This document shows positions 44,527 through 53,962 of a stretch of DNA of 64,000 bases, one piece after another. A program made the translations under genes and the position numbers. The notes below the pieces were generated by a model. The model was not told where the DNA came from. It did no database searches and saw nothing but the letters and a program-made list of their open reading frames with translations. Numbering within the stretch: the first letter of the stretch is position 1; each line of letters starts with the position of its first letter. Source of the stretch: Clostridia bacterium (GTDB taxonomy: Bacteria; Bacillota_A; Clostridia; Oscillospirales; CAG-272); contig JAFTUD010000018.1 in assembly GCA_017466455.1 (NCBI GenBank), forward strand, positions 1 through 64,000, given 5' to 3'.

Positions 44527-45786
44527 TTATTTTTTTGAAACAATAGCCTCAGTATCTCTTGCAATCATAAGCTCCTCGTTGGTAGGAAGTACATATACCT
44601 TTACCTTTGATTTAGGAGTAGAAAGCTCAACAATGTTAGGCTGTCTGAGAGTCTTTGCGTTAAGCTCAAAGTCAATGTCGATTCCGTAGAATTCCATATC
44701 ACGGCAAACTCTTTCACGAAGCTCAGGATTGTTTTCGCCCATTCCGGCGGTAAATACGATAGCGTCAAGTCCGTTCATAATAGCGGAGTAAGAGCCGATG
44801 TATTTCTTTACTTGGAACGCAAGAATGTCAGCAGCGAGCTGAGCGTGGCGAGTAGTAGCTTCCTTTTCAGCATCTGTCTTAGGACATGTGCTGATGTTTT
44901 CGTCAAACTTTCCAAGGATAGCAGCCTCAATATCACGGCTGTCAGAGGAATATCCGCTAACGCCGAGGAATCCGCATTTCTTGTTCATAAAGTCAGTAAT
45001 TTCATCAACGCTGATGTTGTACTTCTTCATGATGTAAGGAACGATAGCAGGGTCAATAGAACCGCATCTTGTGCCCATCTCAACACCGTCAAGTGGAGTA
45101 AAGCCCATTGATGTGTCAACAACCTTTCCGTCACGAACCGCGGAGATTGAGGATCCGTTTCCGATATGGCAGGTAATAATCTTTGAGTCAGGCTTGCCAC
45201 CGAGAATTTTAATCATTTCGTTAGCAACAAAGCGGTGTGAAGTTCCGTGTGCGCCGTATCTTCTGATATGATCCTCCTCAACCATCTTAATAGGAAGAGC
45301 ATATGTGTAAGCCTTTGGCTCCATTGTCTGATGGAATGCTGTGTCAAATACAACAACCTGTGGAGTATTCGGCATTACCTTTTGACAGCCCTTAATTCCC
45401 ATGATGTGAGCAGGGTTGTGAAGAGGAGCAAACTCAACACATTTTTCAATGATTTCCAAAACCTCATCAGTTACAAGACAGCTCTCGGAAACATATGGTC
45501 CACCATGAACAACTCTGTGTCCAACTGCCTCAATTTCATCCATGCTTGAAATGCAACCGTCATTTTTATCGGTAAGCATTGCAACAACAATTTCAGTAGC
45601 GATAGAGTGGTCAGGCATCGCAACCTCTTTCTTAATCTTTGTTCCGTCAGCCTTCTTATGCTCAATCAAGCTTCCGGACATACCAATTCTTTCACAAATA
45701 CCCTTTCCCAAAACCTCTTCGGTTGCGGTATCCATCAGCTGATATTTGAGTGATGAGCTACCGGCGTTTACTACAAGTACCTTCAT
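44527..45786 (-). CDS. ackA: Acetate kinase
   Basis: AckA (419 residues) interconverts acetyl phosphate + ADP and acetate + ATP. Signatures: VVNAGSSSLKYQLMD at the N-terminus, CHIGNGSSISAVRDGKVVDTSMG (about residues 206-228), and the C-terminal IVFTAGMGENNPELRE. AGGAGG precedes the ATG. The usual partner pta is not adjacent. It is divergent from tmcAL, whose product also uses acetate. Confidence 0.97.
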   Translation of the reverse strand: MKVLVVNAGSSSLKYQLMDTATEEVLGKGICERIGMSGSLIEHKKADGTKIKKEVAMPDHSIATEIVVAMLTDKNDGCISSMDEIEAVGHRVVHGGPYVSESCLVTDEVLEIIEKCVEFAPLHNPAHIMGIKGCQKVMPNTPQVVVFDTAFHQTMEPKAYTYALPIKMVEEDHIRRYGAHGTSHRFVANEMIKILGGKPDSKIITCHIGNGSSISAVRDGKVVDTSMGFTPLDGVEMGTRCGSIDPAIVPYIMKKYNISVDEITDFMNKKCGFLGVSGYSSDSRDIEAAILGKFDENISTCPKTDAEKEATTRHAQLAADILAFQVKKYIGSYSAIMNGLDAIVFTAGMGENNPELRERVCRDMEFYGIDIDFELNAKTLRQPNIVELSTPKSKVKVYVLPTNEELMIARDTEAIVSKK

Positions 45787-45810
45787 TTTTCATTCCTCCT
45801 GAAATATTTC

Positions 45811-45839
45811 TTGACAAATTATAAATTATCGTATATTAT
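45811..45839 (+). promoter_or_regulatory. Promoter for tmcAL, overlapping the ackA promoter
   Basis: TTGACA (45811-45816), 17 bases, TATTAT (45834-45839). Confidence 0.72.
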
Positions 45840-45866
45840 TATATATCATAGGACTTGCAATTTCAA
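45838..45866 (-). promoter_or_regulatory. Promoter for ackA, overlapping the tmcAL promoter
   Basis: Minus-strand TTGAAA (plus 45861-45866), 17 bases, TATAAT (plus 45838-45843). Its -10 shares two bases with the tmcAL -10. Confidence 0.72.
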
Positions 45867-45909
45867 GACTAAAATACAAATTTAGGAAAAAATATTTTGA
45901 GGAGAAAAA

Positions 45910-47079
45910 ATGGCTGAAATTATTGCGATTATATGTGAATATAACCCGTTTCATTGCGGTCATAAATACCAAATAGATAAAATAAGAGAGCGCTTTCCAG
46001 GCTCAACAATAGTTGCTATTATGTCAGGTAATATAACACAGCGAGCATCCTTTGCCATGCTTGATAAGTATACTCGGGCTAAGGCGGCTGTTTCGCTTGG
46101 GGTCAATGCGGTTTTTGAGCTTCCATATCCGTTTTCGTCATCAAATGCGGAGATTTTTGCATCATCTGCTGTTAAAATCGCTACCGAAATAGGTGCAAAT
46201 TACCTATGCTTCGGCTCCGAAAGCGGAAATTTAGATTATTTAAGCAGTATTGCCGATGCAATAGATTCGGAAATCTTTGAAAATGAAATCAAGGACCAAC
46301 TAAATGTAAGAAGCGAAAGCTATATATCAGCAAAAGAAAAAGCACTTTCAAAAATGGGTAAAAGCCTTCCAAAATCTCCAAACGATATTTTGGGCGTTGA
46401 ATATGTGCGTGCTATTAAAAAGCATGGCTCAAAAATGACCCCGTTTGTAATAAAGAGAGAGGGCGCAGGATATAGCGATCTTTCCGTGCAGGGCGTTATG
46501 TCTGCTTCCGCGATTAGAAATGAATTTTATAAATCTGCAACCTTTTTATCAGTTCCCGATATAGCCAAGGAAATTTATGAGGCTGATATAAGCGCAGGGG
46601 CATATCTTGATGAATCGTGCGCCTCGGATTTTCTTTTTAGATTTGCGCTGATGCAAGAGCCCGAAGGCTATAAGACCACATTTGACACGCCCGACGGATG
46701 CGGTTATTTTATTTCCAAAATCGCCAATGACTGTTCTGACTCAAACGAGTTTTTCCTTCGTCTAAGCTCTAAGGTTTGGACCTCATCAAGACTTAAGAGA
46801 ATACTTATGTATAAGCTTTTTGGTGTTGAGAGCGCTGATGAGAGCCAAATATTTACAACTCTTTTGGCGTGTGATAAGACGGGAAGAGAGCTTGTTAAGG
46901 AGGCGAAAAGGAAAACAAGCCTTTCGATTCTAACAAAGCACTCTGACGCAAAGAGCTTTGATGGCGAAATGCTAAAAAATCTTGAAATTTCAAGACGCTC
47001 GGATGCGCTTTACTATACCTTTCTTAATAAGCCTCAAATACCAAGCGACGCTTACCGAAAAAAAACGGTTATACTGTAA
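45910..47079 (+). CDS. tmcAL: tRNA(Met) cytidine acetate ligase TmcAL
   Basis: A 389-residue TmcAL (YlbM), which uses ATP and acetate to form N4-acetylcytidine at the wobble position of elongator tRNA-Met. The nucleotidyltransferase motif is CEYNPFHCGHKYQID (about residues 9-23), followed by IMSGNITQRASFAMLDKYTRA (the family normally has GNFVQRG) and VFELPYPFSSSNAEIFASSAV; the second half includes GVMSASAIRNEF, the ISSS/SASAIR-type motif of the ATP site. Divergent from ackA, a frequent neighbour in Clostridia. Confidence 0.9.
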   Translation: MAEIIAIICEYNPFHCGHKYQIDKIRERFPGSTIVAIMSGNITQRASFAMLDKYTRAKAAVSLGVNAVFELPYPFSSSNAEIFASSAVKIATEIGANYLCFGSESGNLDYLSSIADAIDSEIFENEIKDQLNVRSESYISAKEKALSKMGKSLPKSPNDILGVEYVRAIKKHGSKMTPFVIKREGAGYSDLSVQGVMSASAIRNEFYKSATFLSVPDIAKEIYEADISAGAYLDESCASDFLFRFALMQEPEGYKTTFDTPDGCGYFISKIANDCSDSNEFFLRLSSKVWTSSRLKRILMYKLFGVESADESQIFTTLLACDKTGRELVKEAKRKTSLSILTKHSDAKSFDGEMLKNLEISRRSDALYYTFLNKPQIPSDAYRKKTVIL

Positions 47080-47106
47080 TAAAATCATACTAAAAAATAC
47101 CATAAC

Positions 47107-47133
47107 AAAATCTCCGCCTGTGCGGAGATTTTG
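47107..47133. terminator. Two-way terminator (tmcAL / DUF378)
   Basis: AAAATCTCCGC / GCGGAGATTTT hairpin with a four-base loop between converging genes. Confidence 0.9.
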
Positions 47134-47137
47134 TTTG

Positions 47138-47356
47138 TTATTCAATTTCCGCTGTATCGGTATCGCGTTCTCTGAACAGTAACGAAATGCACCAAAGCGC
47201 GCAAAGAGCAATTACAACATAAACAATTCTTGAAATAATTGCGTCAGAGCCACCAAACATCCATGCTACAATGTCAAATTGAAATAGGCCAACGCTACCC
47301 CAGTTTAGTCCACCGATAATGAGTAGAAAAAGCGCGATTCTATCAATAATCATCAT
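47138..47356 (-). CDS. DUF378 small membrane protein
   Basis: A 72-residue DUF378 protein with two membrane segments (about 5-25 and 41-61) joined by the family signature GGLNWGSVGLFQFDIVAWMFG. Function unknown in all members. GGAGG is eight bases before the first ATG. It stands alone. Confidence 0.88.
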   Translation of the reverse strand: MMIIDRIALFLLIIGGLNWGSVGLFQFDIVAWMFGGSDAIISRIVYVVIALCALWCISLLFRERDTDTAEIE

Positions 47357-47497
47357 AACTTGATCCTCCAGTTGAACTTGCGTTCAATGATATTTTCTCA
47401 CAAAAAGATGTATTTATTCAAGTTTGAGAAATGAATATTTTTCCTGACAAGCAATTTTCAAAAATAAGGAAATATAAATTATTGTGAGGTGATGAGT

Positions 47498-48178
47498 ATG
47501 AATGTTTTTTCAATGATTTTAAATTTCACTTATATGATTTTGGGAGTAGAGCCAATTCAACGCTTTCCCGAGGCACTGTCAAGCGAGGAGGAGAAAAAAT
47601 GCTTTGATGAATACAGGGCAGGGAGTGAAAGCGCAAGAGATAAGCTAATAGAGCATAATTTAAGGCTTGTTGTTCATGTTATTAAGAAATATCAATCATC
47701 GGGCTTTGACAAGGAGGATTTACAATCTATAGGAACAATAGGACTTGTAAAGGCGGTTGATTCGTACAATAGCTCAAGTGGAACGAGATTTGCTACATAT
47801 GCGGTAAAATGTATTCAAAACGAAATATTTATGTTTTTCAGAAATCAAAAGAAGTATGGCTGTGAGGTTTCACTAAACGATGTTGTTGATGTTGATAAGG
47901 ACGGAAATTCTCTTACATATATGGATATAATATTTCTTGAGGATACAATCGCTGATGACTTAGATAAGAAGATAAAAATAAACAAGGCTCTTGAGTATAT
48001 AAAAGCCGAGCTTGATGAGCGAGAGCGCCAAATTCTTGTAATGAGATATGGGCTTGGGAATACAAAGGCATACACTCAAAGAGAGGTAGCAAAAATGCTT
48101 GGGATTTCACGCTCATATGTGTCAAGAATAGAAAAGGCATCGCTTGAAAAAATAAATAAATATTTGCATAGCAGTTGA
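47498..48178 (+). CDS. sigK: RNA polymerase sporulation sigma factor SigK
   Basis: A 226-residue sigma factor that matches SigK, the late mother-cell factor. After a hydrophobic N-terminal pro-like segment (residues 1-17) come region 2 (LIEHNLRLVVHVIKKY; DLQSIGTIGLVKAVDSY; RFATYAVKCIQNEIFMF) and region 4 (LDERERQILVMRYGLGNTKAYTQ, split over about 170-192, and GISRSYVSRIEKASLEKI). The gene is whole, without a skin-type insertion. ATG 47498 is chosen because GAGGTG is best spaced for it. The short hydrophobic start suggests proteolytic activation. Confidence 0.88.
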   Translation: MNVFSMILNFTYMILGVEPIQRFPEALSSEEEKKCFDEYRAGSESARDKLIEHNLRLVVHVIKKYQSSGFDKEDLQSIGTIGLVKAVDSYNSSSGTRFATYAVKCIQNEIFMFFRNQKKYGCEVSLNDVVDVDKDGNSLTYMDIIFLEDTIADDLDKKIKINKALEYIKAELDERERQILVMRYGLGNTKAYTQREVAKMLGISRSYVSRIEKASLEKINKYLHSS

Positions 48179-48203
48179 CTTTTCGCGCTTTATATAATAT
48201 AAT
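48175..48203 (+). promoter_or_regulatory. Promoter of the DUF512-der operon
   Basis: TTGACT (48175-48180), 17 bases, TATAAT (48198-48203). The -35 overlaps the sigK stop codon. Confidence 0.78.
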
Positions 48204-48240
48204 ATATAATTGATTAAGTCTTGAAAAACAGGAGACGAAA

Positions 48241-49551
48241 ATGGTAAGGATAATTACAGTAGCACAGGAATCCCTCGCATATGCTTGCGGTATAAGAGAG
48301 AATGATGTGCTAATTAGCATAAACGGCAAAGAGATAAATGATGTTATTGATTATAGATTTTATCTTGCCGAGGAAGCACTTGAAATTATTATTGACAGAG
48401 ATGGCGTTAAATACAGTTTTTCTATTGAAAAGGAAATGTATGATGACATCGGACTTGATTTTGAAACACCGTTGATGGATAAAAAGCGCAGATGCTCAAA
48501 TAAATGTATATTTTGCTTTATTGACCAGCTTCCAAAGGGATTAAGAGAAACGCTTTATTTCAAGGATGATGATTCAAGACTGTCCTTTCTGCACGGAAAT
48601 TATGTTACCTTGACTAATATTGACAAAAAAGAGGTAGATAGAATTATTGAAATGCGCCTTCCTGTAAATGTATCTATACATACAACTAACCCTGAGCTAA
48701 GATGCAAAATGATGCATAATAAGCGCGCGGGTGAGGTGCTTTCGTATCTTGATGATTTTGCAAATGCGGAAATTAATATGAGTGGTCAAATCGTTCTTTG
48801 TAGGGGAGTAAATGATGGAGCCGAGCTTGAAAGGACTCTTAACGACCTTGCAAAGTATTACCCTCATATGAATAGCGTTTCCGTCGTTCCATCAGGACTT
48901 ACAAAATTCCGAGAGGGGCTTTATCCCTTGCAGGGCTTTGATAAGGAGTCTGCAATAGAGGTTATAGATGCGGTTGAAGGGATAAACGAAATATACGCAA
49001 AGAAATACGGTGCAAACATCTTCTTTTGCTCGGATGAGTTTTATCTCTTGGCTGAAAAAAAGCTCCCTAATTTTGATTATTATGAGGAGTTTGACCAGCT
49101 TGAAAACGGTGTAGGAATGTTAAGCTCGTTTGAAGCGGAGCTTAATGCGTTTTTAAAGCGCCTTTCAAGAAAAGAAAGAAAAATCAAAAGAAGCATTTCT
49201 ATTGCCACGGGTGTTTCAGCATATGATTTCATTTGCAAGATGGTAAAGAAAATACAAAGGAAATGCAAGAGAATTTCCTGTGATGTCTATAAGATAGAGA
49301 ATGACTTTTTCGGTCATTCAATAACTGTTGCAGGATTAATTACAGGTAAGGATCTTGTAAATCAATTAAAGGACAAGCCCCTTGGAGACGAGCTTCTTAT
49401 TTCCCGTAGCATGCTAAGGAGCGAGGGGGATTTGTTCCTTTGCGGAATGTCACTTGATGAGTTAAGTAATAATTTGAATGTAGCTGTGCAACCTACCGAT
49501 TGCGACGGATTTAGCTTCGGTATGGCTGTGCTTGGTATAAAGGAGGGATAA
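48241..49551 (+). CDS. DUF512 radical SAM protein with PDZ domain
   Basis: A 436-residue DUF512 (TIGR03279-like) protein. A PDZ-like start (YACGIRENDVLISINGKEIND) precedes the radical SAM-type cysteine motif CSNKCIFCFIDQLPKGLR (about residues 84-101), a TIM-barrel part with HTTNPELRCKMM, and a C-terminal DUF512 domain (DVYKIENDFFGHSITVAGLI). The function is unknown but the gene is nearly always next to der in Clostridia, hinting at a ribosome or translation link (inference). der starts one base after the stop. Confidence 0.88.
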   Translation: MVRIITVAQESLAYACGIRENDVLISINGKEINDVIDYRFYLAEEALEIIIDRDGVKYSFSIEKEMYDDIGLDFETPLMDKKRRCSNKCIFCFIDQLPKGLRETLYFKDDDSRLSFLHGNYVTLTNIDKKEVDRIIEMRLPVNVSIHTTNPELRCKMMHNKRAGEVLSYLDDFANAEINMSGQIVLCRGVNDGAELERTLNDLAKYYPHMNSVSVVPSGLTKFREGLYPLQGFDKESAIEVIDAVEGINEIYAKKYGANIFFCSDEFYLLAEKKLPNFDYYEEFDQLENGVGMLSSFEAELNAFLKRLSRKERKIKRSISIATGVSAYDFICKMVKKIQRKCKRISCDVYKIENDFFGHSITVAGLITGKDLVNQLKDKPLGDELLISRSMLRSEGDLFLCGMSLDELSNNLNVAVQPTDCDGFSFGMAVLGIKEG

Positions 49552-49552
49552 T

Positions 49553-50893
49553 ATGTCTAAGCCTATAATTGCCATTGTTGGCAGACCTAATGTTGGAAAA
49601 AGCACGCTTTTTAATAAGCTAATCGGCGAAAGGCGTTCTATTGTAGAGGATACACCGGGCGTTACTCGTGACAGAATATATGGAGAGAGCGAATGGTGCG
49701 GAAGAAAGTTTATTATCATTGATACAGGAGGAATAGAGCCAAAGACCGATAGCATGATTTTGCAAAAGATGAGAGAGCAGGCTCAAATTGCGATTGATAC
49801 TGCCGATGCAATCATCTTTATGTGCGATATAAACGCAGGACTTGTTGCTGATGACCGTGATATCGCGCTTATGCTCAAAAAGAGTGGTAAGCCCGTTGTA
49901 ATATGCGTTAATAAGGCGGATAAAATCGGCGAGGTTGACCCCGCATTTTATGAGTTCTATGAGCTTGGCTTTGAAATTGACCCTATTCCTGTTTCTTCAA
50001 TTCACGGAACGGGAAGCGGTGACCTTCTTGAGACTGTTTTGTCAACAATTCCCGAGAGGGATAATGAGGAGGATGATAGTGATCGCATAAATGTCGCTGT
50101 TATCGGAAAGCCAAATGCAGGAAAATCCTCAATAATCAATAAAATTCTTGGAACAGACCGTCTTATTGTATCATCGATGGCGGGAACAACTCGCGATGCG
50201 ATTGACTCCGAGTTTGACAATGAATATGGAAAGTATAATTTTATTGATACCGCGGGAATAAGAAGACAAAGCAAGGTTGAGGACAGAATTGAAAAATTCA
50301 GTGTTCTACGAGCTCATATGGCAGTAGAAAGGGCGGATGTTTGCCTTGTTGTCATAGATGCCAACGAGGGTGTTACCGATCAAGATGAAAAGATCGCAGG
50401 AATAGCGCACGAGGCAGGAAAGGCTGTTATCATTATTGTAAATAAATGGGATACGCTAAAGGCAGAGGATAAGGACACCGTTAAATATAGCAAAAAGGTG
50501 TATGAGGCGCTTTCTTATATGACCTACGCGCCTATAATCTATGTTTCCGCACTTACAGGACAAAGAATAGTAAAAATATTTGAAATGATAAACTATGTCT
50601 TTAACCAGTCCAAAACAAGAATTTCAACAGGAATGCTCAACGATGTTTTGAACGAGGCAATTACCCGTGTTCAGCCACCGTCTGACAAGGGAAGAAGGCT
50701 CAAGGTTTATTACATGACCCAAACAAGCGTAGCACCGCCTACCTTCGTTCTTTTCTGTAATAGCGCAGCGCTTTTCCATTTTTCATATCAAAGATATATC
50801 GAAAACTGTCTAAGAGATACATTTGGATTTAGAGGAACACCTATAAAGCTCGTTATAAGACAACGAGGGGAAGATGAGGAAACAAGAGTATGA
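49553..50893 (+). CDS. der: Ribosome-assembly GTPase Der (EngA)
   Basis: Der (446 residues) has two tandem GTPase domains for 50S assembly: first G1 GRPNVGKST (about residues 9-17), G3 DTGG, G4 NKAD; second G1 GKPNAGKSS (about 184-192), G3 DTAGI, G4 NKWD; then a KH-like C-terminal domain ending in GFRGTPIKLVIRQR. Its stop overlaps the plsY start by four bases (ATGA). Confidence 0.97.
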   Translation: MSKPIIAIVGRPNVGKSTLFNKLIGERRSIVEDTPGVTRDRIYGESEWCGRKFIIIDTGGIEPKTDSMILQKMREQAQIAIDTADAIIFMCDINAGLVADDRDIALMLKKSGKPVVICVNKADKIGEVDPAFYEFYELGFEIDPIPVSSIHGTGSGDLLETVLSTIPERDNEEDDSDRINVAVIGKPNAGKSSIINKILGTDRLIVSSMAGTTRDAIDSEFDNEYGKYNFIDTAGIRRQSKVEDRIEKFSVLRAHMAVERADVCLVVIDANEGVTDQDEKIAGIAHEAGKAVIIIVNKWDTLKAEDKDTVKYSKKVYEALSYMTYAPIIYVSALTGQRIVKIFEMINYVFNQSKTRISTGMLNDVLNEAITRVQPPSDKGRRLKVYYMTQTSVAPPTFVLFCNSAALFHFSYQRYIENCLRDTFGFRGTPIKLVIRQRGEDEETRV

Positions 50894-51687
50894 CCTTTAA
50901 ACAGCTTATGGACTATGGCATGCTTGCCTTTAAAAACGCAACAGTACAGGACGACGGTAAAATGACCTATCCAATAGGAGTAATGGTTCTTTGCGTCGGT
51001 CTTTGTATGGTAATTGGATATTTGCTTGGAAGCTTGAACTTTGGCGTAATCATTTCACGAATTTACGGTGAGGATATTCGCAAAAAGGGAAGCGGAAACG
51101 CAGGCGCAACTAATATGATGCGCGTTTACGGTAAAAAGGCGTCAATTCTTACACTAACCTGTGATGCACTTAAAACCATTGTGGCAGTTTATATAGGTAG
51201 ACTTCTTATTATGGGCTACCTTGGCGCATATATTACAGGACTTTTCGCAATTATAGGTCACGCATGGCCGATTTACTTTGGATTTAAGGGCGGAAAGGGC
51301 GTTGCCGCAATATCAGCCTTTTGCCTTGTTACCGAGCCTATTATTTTCCTCATAGAGCTTGTTATTTTCATAATAATTCTATTTGGATTTAAGATGGTTT
51401 CGCTCGGCTCGGTTATGATTGCGCTGATATACCCTTTCATTCTTGCAAAGATTACCGGCTTTGGACCTCATGTCCTTGTTGGAATGCTTTGTGCAGCGCT
51501 TGTAATCTTCTTGCATAGAAAGAATATCGTTAGAATTTATAACCACACGGAAAATAAATTCAAGCTTGATTTCAAGAAGAAAAAGAAGAATACCGAGGAA
51601 GAGAGCGCGATAGATGAAGTGTCTAAATCAACCGAAGAAAGCGAAGATAAGGTTGAGGAAAAGATAGATGAAGAAGATAAAAAGTGA
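50890..51687 (+). CDS. plsY: Glycerol-3-phosphate acyltransferase PlsY, extended
   Basis: PlsY transfers acyl from acyl phosphate to glycerol 3-phosphate. The core is normal: GYLLGSLNFGVIISRIYGEDIRKKGSGNAGATN (spanning about residues 42-74), GHAWPIYFGFKGGKGVAA and a C-terminal FLHRKNIVRI. At 265 residues it is longer than usual (about 200): it has ~35 extra N-terminal residues and a ~55-residue Lys/Glu-rich C-terminal tail that is probably disordered. The tail region overlaps the next gene by 20 bases. Confidence 0.92.
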   Translation: MTFKQLMDYGMLAFKNATVQDDGKMTYPIGVMVLCVGLCMVIGYLLGSLNFGVIISRIYGEDIRKKGSGNAGATNMMRVYGKKASILTLTCDALKTIVAVYIGRLLIMGYLGAYITGLFAIIGHAWPIYFGFKGGKGVAAISAFCLVTEPIIFLIELVIFIIILFGFKMVSLGSVMIALIYPFILAKITGFGPHVLVGMLCAALVIFLHRKNIVRIYNHTENKFKLDFKKKKKNTEEESAIDEVSKSTEESEDKVEEKIDEEDKK

Positions 51688-52834
51688 AAAGCTTGATAGC
51701 TTGATGGAGCTTCTTGTGGAGCTATTTGAGAAAAAACAGCTAAAAAAGGCTATTTTCTCAAAGCCCGATTCAAGCGATGAAATAAAATCAGTGCTTACGC
51801 CGAAAACCATTTCGGGCGCAAATGTCCTTCAGCTTGAGGTTTTTTCAAGGGATAATAAGGCGTACCATTTGAATTTTAAGGAAAATCTTTTAAGTGAGCT
51901 TGAGGGGGTATTTTATTCCCATGCTCAAATAAATATAATTTCCACAGTAGGCGACGCTCAATTTATGAGGGCGAAAAGCGGTAAGGAAACGCTTATCGGC
52001 TATAATAAAATAAGAAAATTGTCAGGCGTAGAGGGTAATGCAACGCTTACTTATAGCGGAAATAACAACGAAAAGAAATACATTTTAAGCGGAAGTGAGG
52101 ATTTCCTTAAAAAGCTCGGTATTAGTGATGAAAACGGGCGTATCCGTGATAAAATGCAGGCAAAATTCCGTCAAATCAATAAGTTTTTGGAGCATATAAA
52201 AAGCATAGAGGCACATATTCCAAGCGATAAAATCAATGTATACGATCTATGCTGTGGAAAGAGCTATCTTAGCTTTGCGGTGTACCACTATTTTAAAAAC
52301 ATCAAAAAAAAGGACATTTCAATGAAATGTGTTGATTTAAAGGCAGATGTTATTGAATATTGTGCTTCCGTTGGCGCTCGCCTTGGCTTTGACGGAATGG
52401 AATTTATATGTGCCAACATTGATGATTACGAAATGGCACAGCCTGTTGACCTTGTAATTTCCCTGCATGCCTGCGATATCGCTACTGATATTGTGCTTAA
52501 TAAAGGAAGCTCAAATGGAGCAAGTGTAATTTTATCAACTCCTTGCTGTCATCATGAGCTAAATTCAAAGATAAATTGCAGTGCACTTAGCTTTATTACA
52601 AGGCATTCAATGCTACGCCAAAAGCTTTGCGACTCCGCAACTGATGCTTTGAGATTATTAAAGCTTGAGAGTGAGGGCTATGAGGTTCAAGCCATGGAGC
52701 TTATTGACCCCGAGGATACACCAAAGAATATAATTTTAAAGGCTATAAAAAAGGATAAATTTGATTCTAAAAGGGCAGAACAGCTAAAGGCTGAATACTG
52801 TGCAATTAAAAAATTTTTACTTGGAGAAGAATGA
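51668..52834 (+). CDS. SAM-dependent methyltransferase (Methyltransf_32-like)
   Basis: A 388-residue protein with a class I methyltransferase fold in the second half: motif I VYDLCCGKSYLSFAVYHYF (about residues 194-212), CVDLKADVIEYC, and DLVISLHACDIATD with a later STPCCHHEL motif, as in PF13679 proteins. The first ~160 residues are a less conserved alpha/beta region. The substrate is unknown; related proteins include glutathione S-transferase-like GSTCD and putative RNA methyltransferases. Start overlaps plsY by 20 bases. Confidence 0.8.
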   Translation: MKKIKSEKLDSLMELLVELFEKKQLKKAIFSKPDSSDEIKSVLTPKTISGANVLQLEVFSRDNKAYHLNFKENLLSELEGVFYSHAQINIISTVGDAQFMRAKSGKETLIGYNKIRKLSGVEGNATLTYSGNNNEKKYILSGSEDFLKKLGISDENGRIRDKMQAKFRQINKFLEHIKSIEAHIPSDKINVYDLCCGKSYLSFAVYHYFKNIKKKDISMKCVDLKADVIEYCASVGARLGFDGMEFICANIDDYEMAQPVDLVISLHACDIATDIVLNKGSSNGASVILSTPCCHHELNSKINCSALSFITRHSMLRQKLCDSATDALRLLKLESEGYEVQAMELIDPEDTPKNIILKAIKKDKFDSKRAEQLKAEYCAIKKFLLGEE

Positions 52835-52835
52835 T

Positions 52836-53954
52836 ATGGGACTTGAAATAATTGCCGAAATTTCGCATAAATACGGTGCTGACCCAAGATATGTTTTGGC
52901 AGGCGGTGGCAACACCTCTTATAAAACCGATGAACATTTGTTTATAAAAGGCTCAGGTCACGCTCTTGCCACAATTTCAAACGAAGGCTTTGTAAAGATG
53001 TCAAGAGAAAGTCTTGCGAAAATTTGGCAAAAAACATATTCCGAAAGCAAGGACGAGCGAGAGGCTCAGGTGCTATCAGATATGATGGCGTCAAGGTGCG
53101 TAGGCGAGGAAAGCAAGCGCCCCTCGGTTGAAACGCTTTTACATAATCTTTTTAAGCAAACATATGTTTTGCATGTTCACCCAACTATGGTAAACGGTCT
53201 TACATGCGCTATTGACGGTGAAAAAATCGTAAAAGAGCTATTTTCAGAGGCAATTTGGATACCCGAAACCGAGCCCGGATATATCCTTGCATCAAAATGC
53301 CGTAAAATGATTGAGGAATACGAAACCGCTACGGGTAAGGATGCAAGACTCCTATTTTTGCAAAACCACGGAATTTTCTTTGCTGGAAATACAAAGGAAG
53401 AAATTGATGCGTTAGTTAGCGAGGTTATGGGGAAAATCGAGAAAATTACAAAAATTTTGCCTGATTTGACCGAGGTTAGCGCAAATAGTGAGCAAATATC
53501 GGCTTTTGAGCTTGCTCTTAAAACTGCATACGCTAAGCATAGCGAAATTTTCACTAAGTTTACACTTAATAAGGAAATTGAAAGGCTTTGTAGCTCAGAG
53601 AGCGAGTTTGAAGTTTTGAAAAGCCCAATGTCACCTGACCATATAGTTTACTGTAAGGCTGTACCTATGTTTATTGACACGCTTGATGCGGGCGTGATAG
53701 AGGCTCAGCTTGATAGCTTCCTTGCGGAGCATAAATATTTACCAAAGATTATTTTCGCAAAGGGAATAGGTATGATGGCGGTAGGCAGCTCCGAAAAGGA
53801 TGCCTCAACAGTTACCGAGGTTTGGCTTGATGCAGTTAAAATTTCAGTATACGCTAAAAACTTTGGCGGAGTACGCCCAATGGCGCCCGATATGGTTGAT
53901 TTTATCGTAAACTGGGAGGTTGAGAGCTATCGCAGTAAGGTCGCTCTAAAATAA
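52836..53954 (+). CDS. Class II aldolase/adducin-family protein
   Basis: A 372-residue protein whose first ~215 residues are the class II aldolase/adducin fold: GGGNTSYK near residue 22, HVHPTMVNGL (zinc histidines, about residue 109) and the LFLQNHGIFFAG segment with a further histidine. The next part (TPMSPDHIVYCKA-like: SPMSPDHIVYCKAVPMFI) is typical of the long, rhamnulose-1-phosphate aldolase/dehydrogenase-like members. The exact substrate is unknown. GGAG lies nine bases before ATG 52836; the longer frame would overlap the methyltransferase gene. Confidence 0.8.
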   Translation: MGLEIIAEISHKYGADPRYVLAGGGNTSYKTDEHLFIKGSGHALATISNEGFVKMSRESLAKIWQKTYSESKDEREAQVLSDMMASRCVGEESKRPSVETLLHNLFKQTYVLHVHPTMVNGLTCAIDGEKIVKELFSEAIWIPETEPGYILASKCRKMIEEYETATGKDARLLFLQNHGIFFAGNTKEEIDALVSEVMGKIEKITKILPDLTEVSANSEQISAFELALKTAYAKHSEIFTKFTLNKEIERLCSSESEFEVLKSPMSPDHIVYCKAVPMFIDTLDAGVIEAQLDSFLAEHKYLPKIIFAKGIGMMAVGSSEKDASTVTEVWLDAVKISVYAKNFGGVRPMAPDMVDFIVNWEVESYRSKVALK

Positions 53955-53962
53955 TCTGAAAA

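Noticed and set aside
47498..48178. sigK interrupted by a skin-type element
   Set aside because: The frame is continuous through regions 2 and 4.
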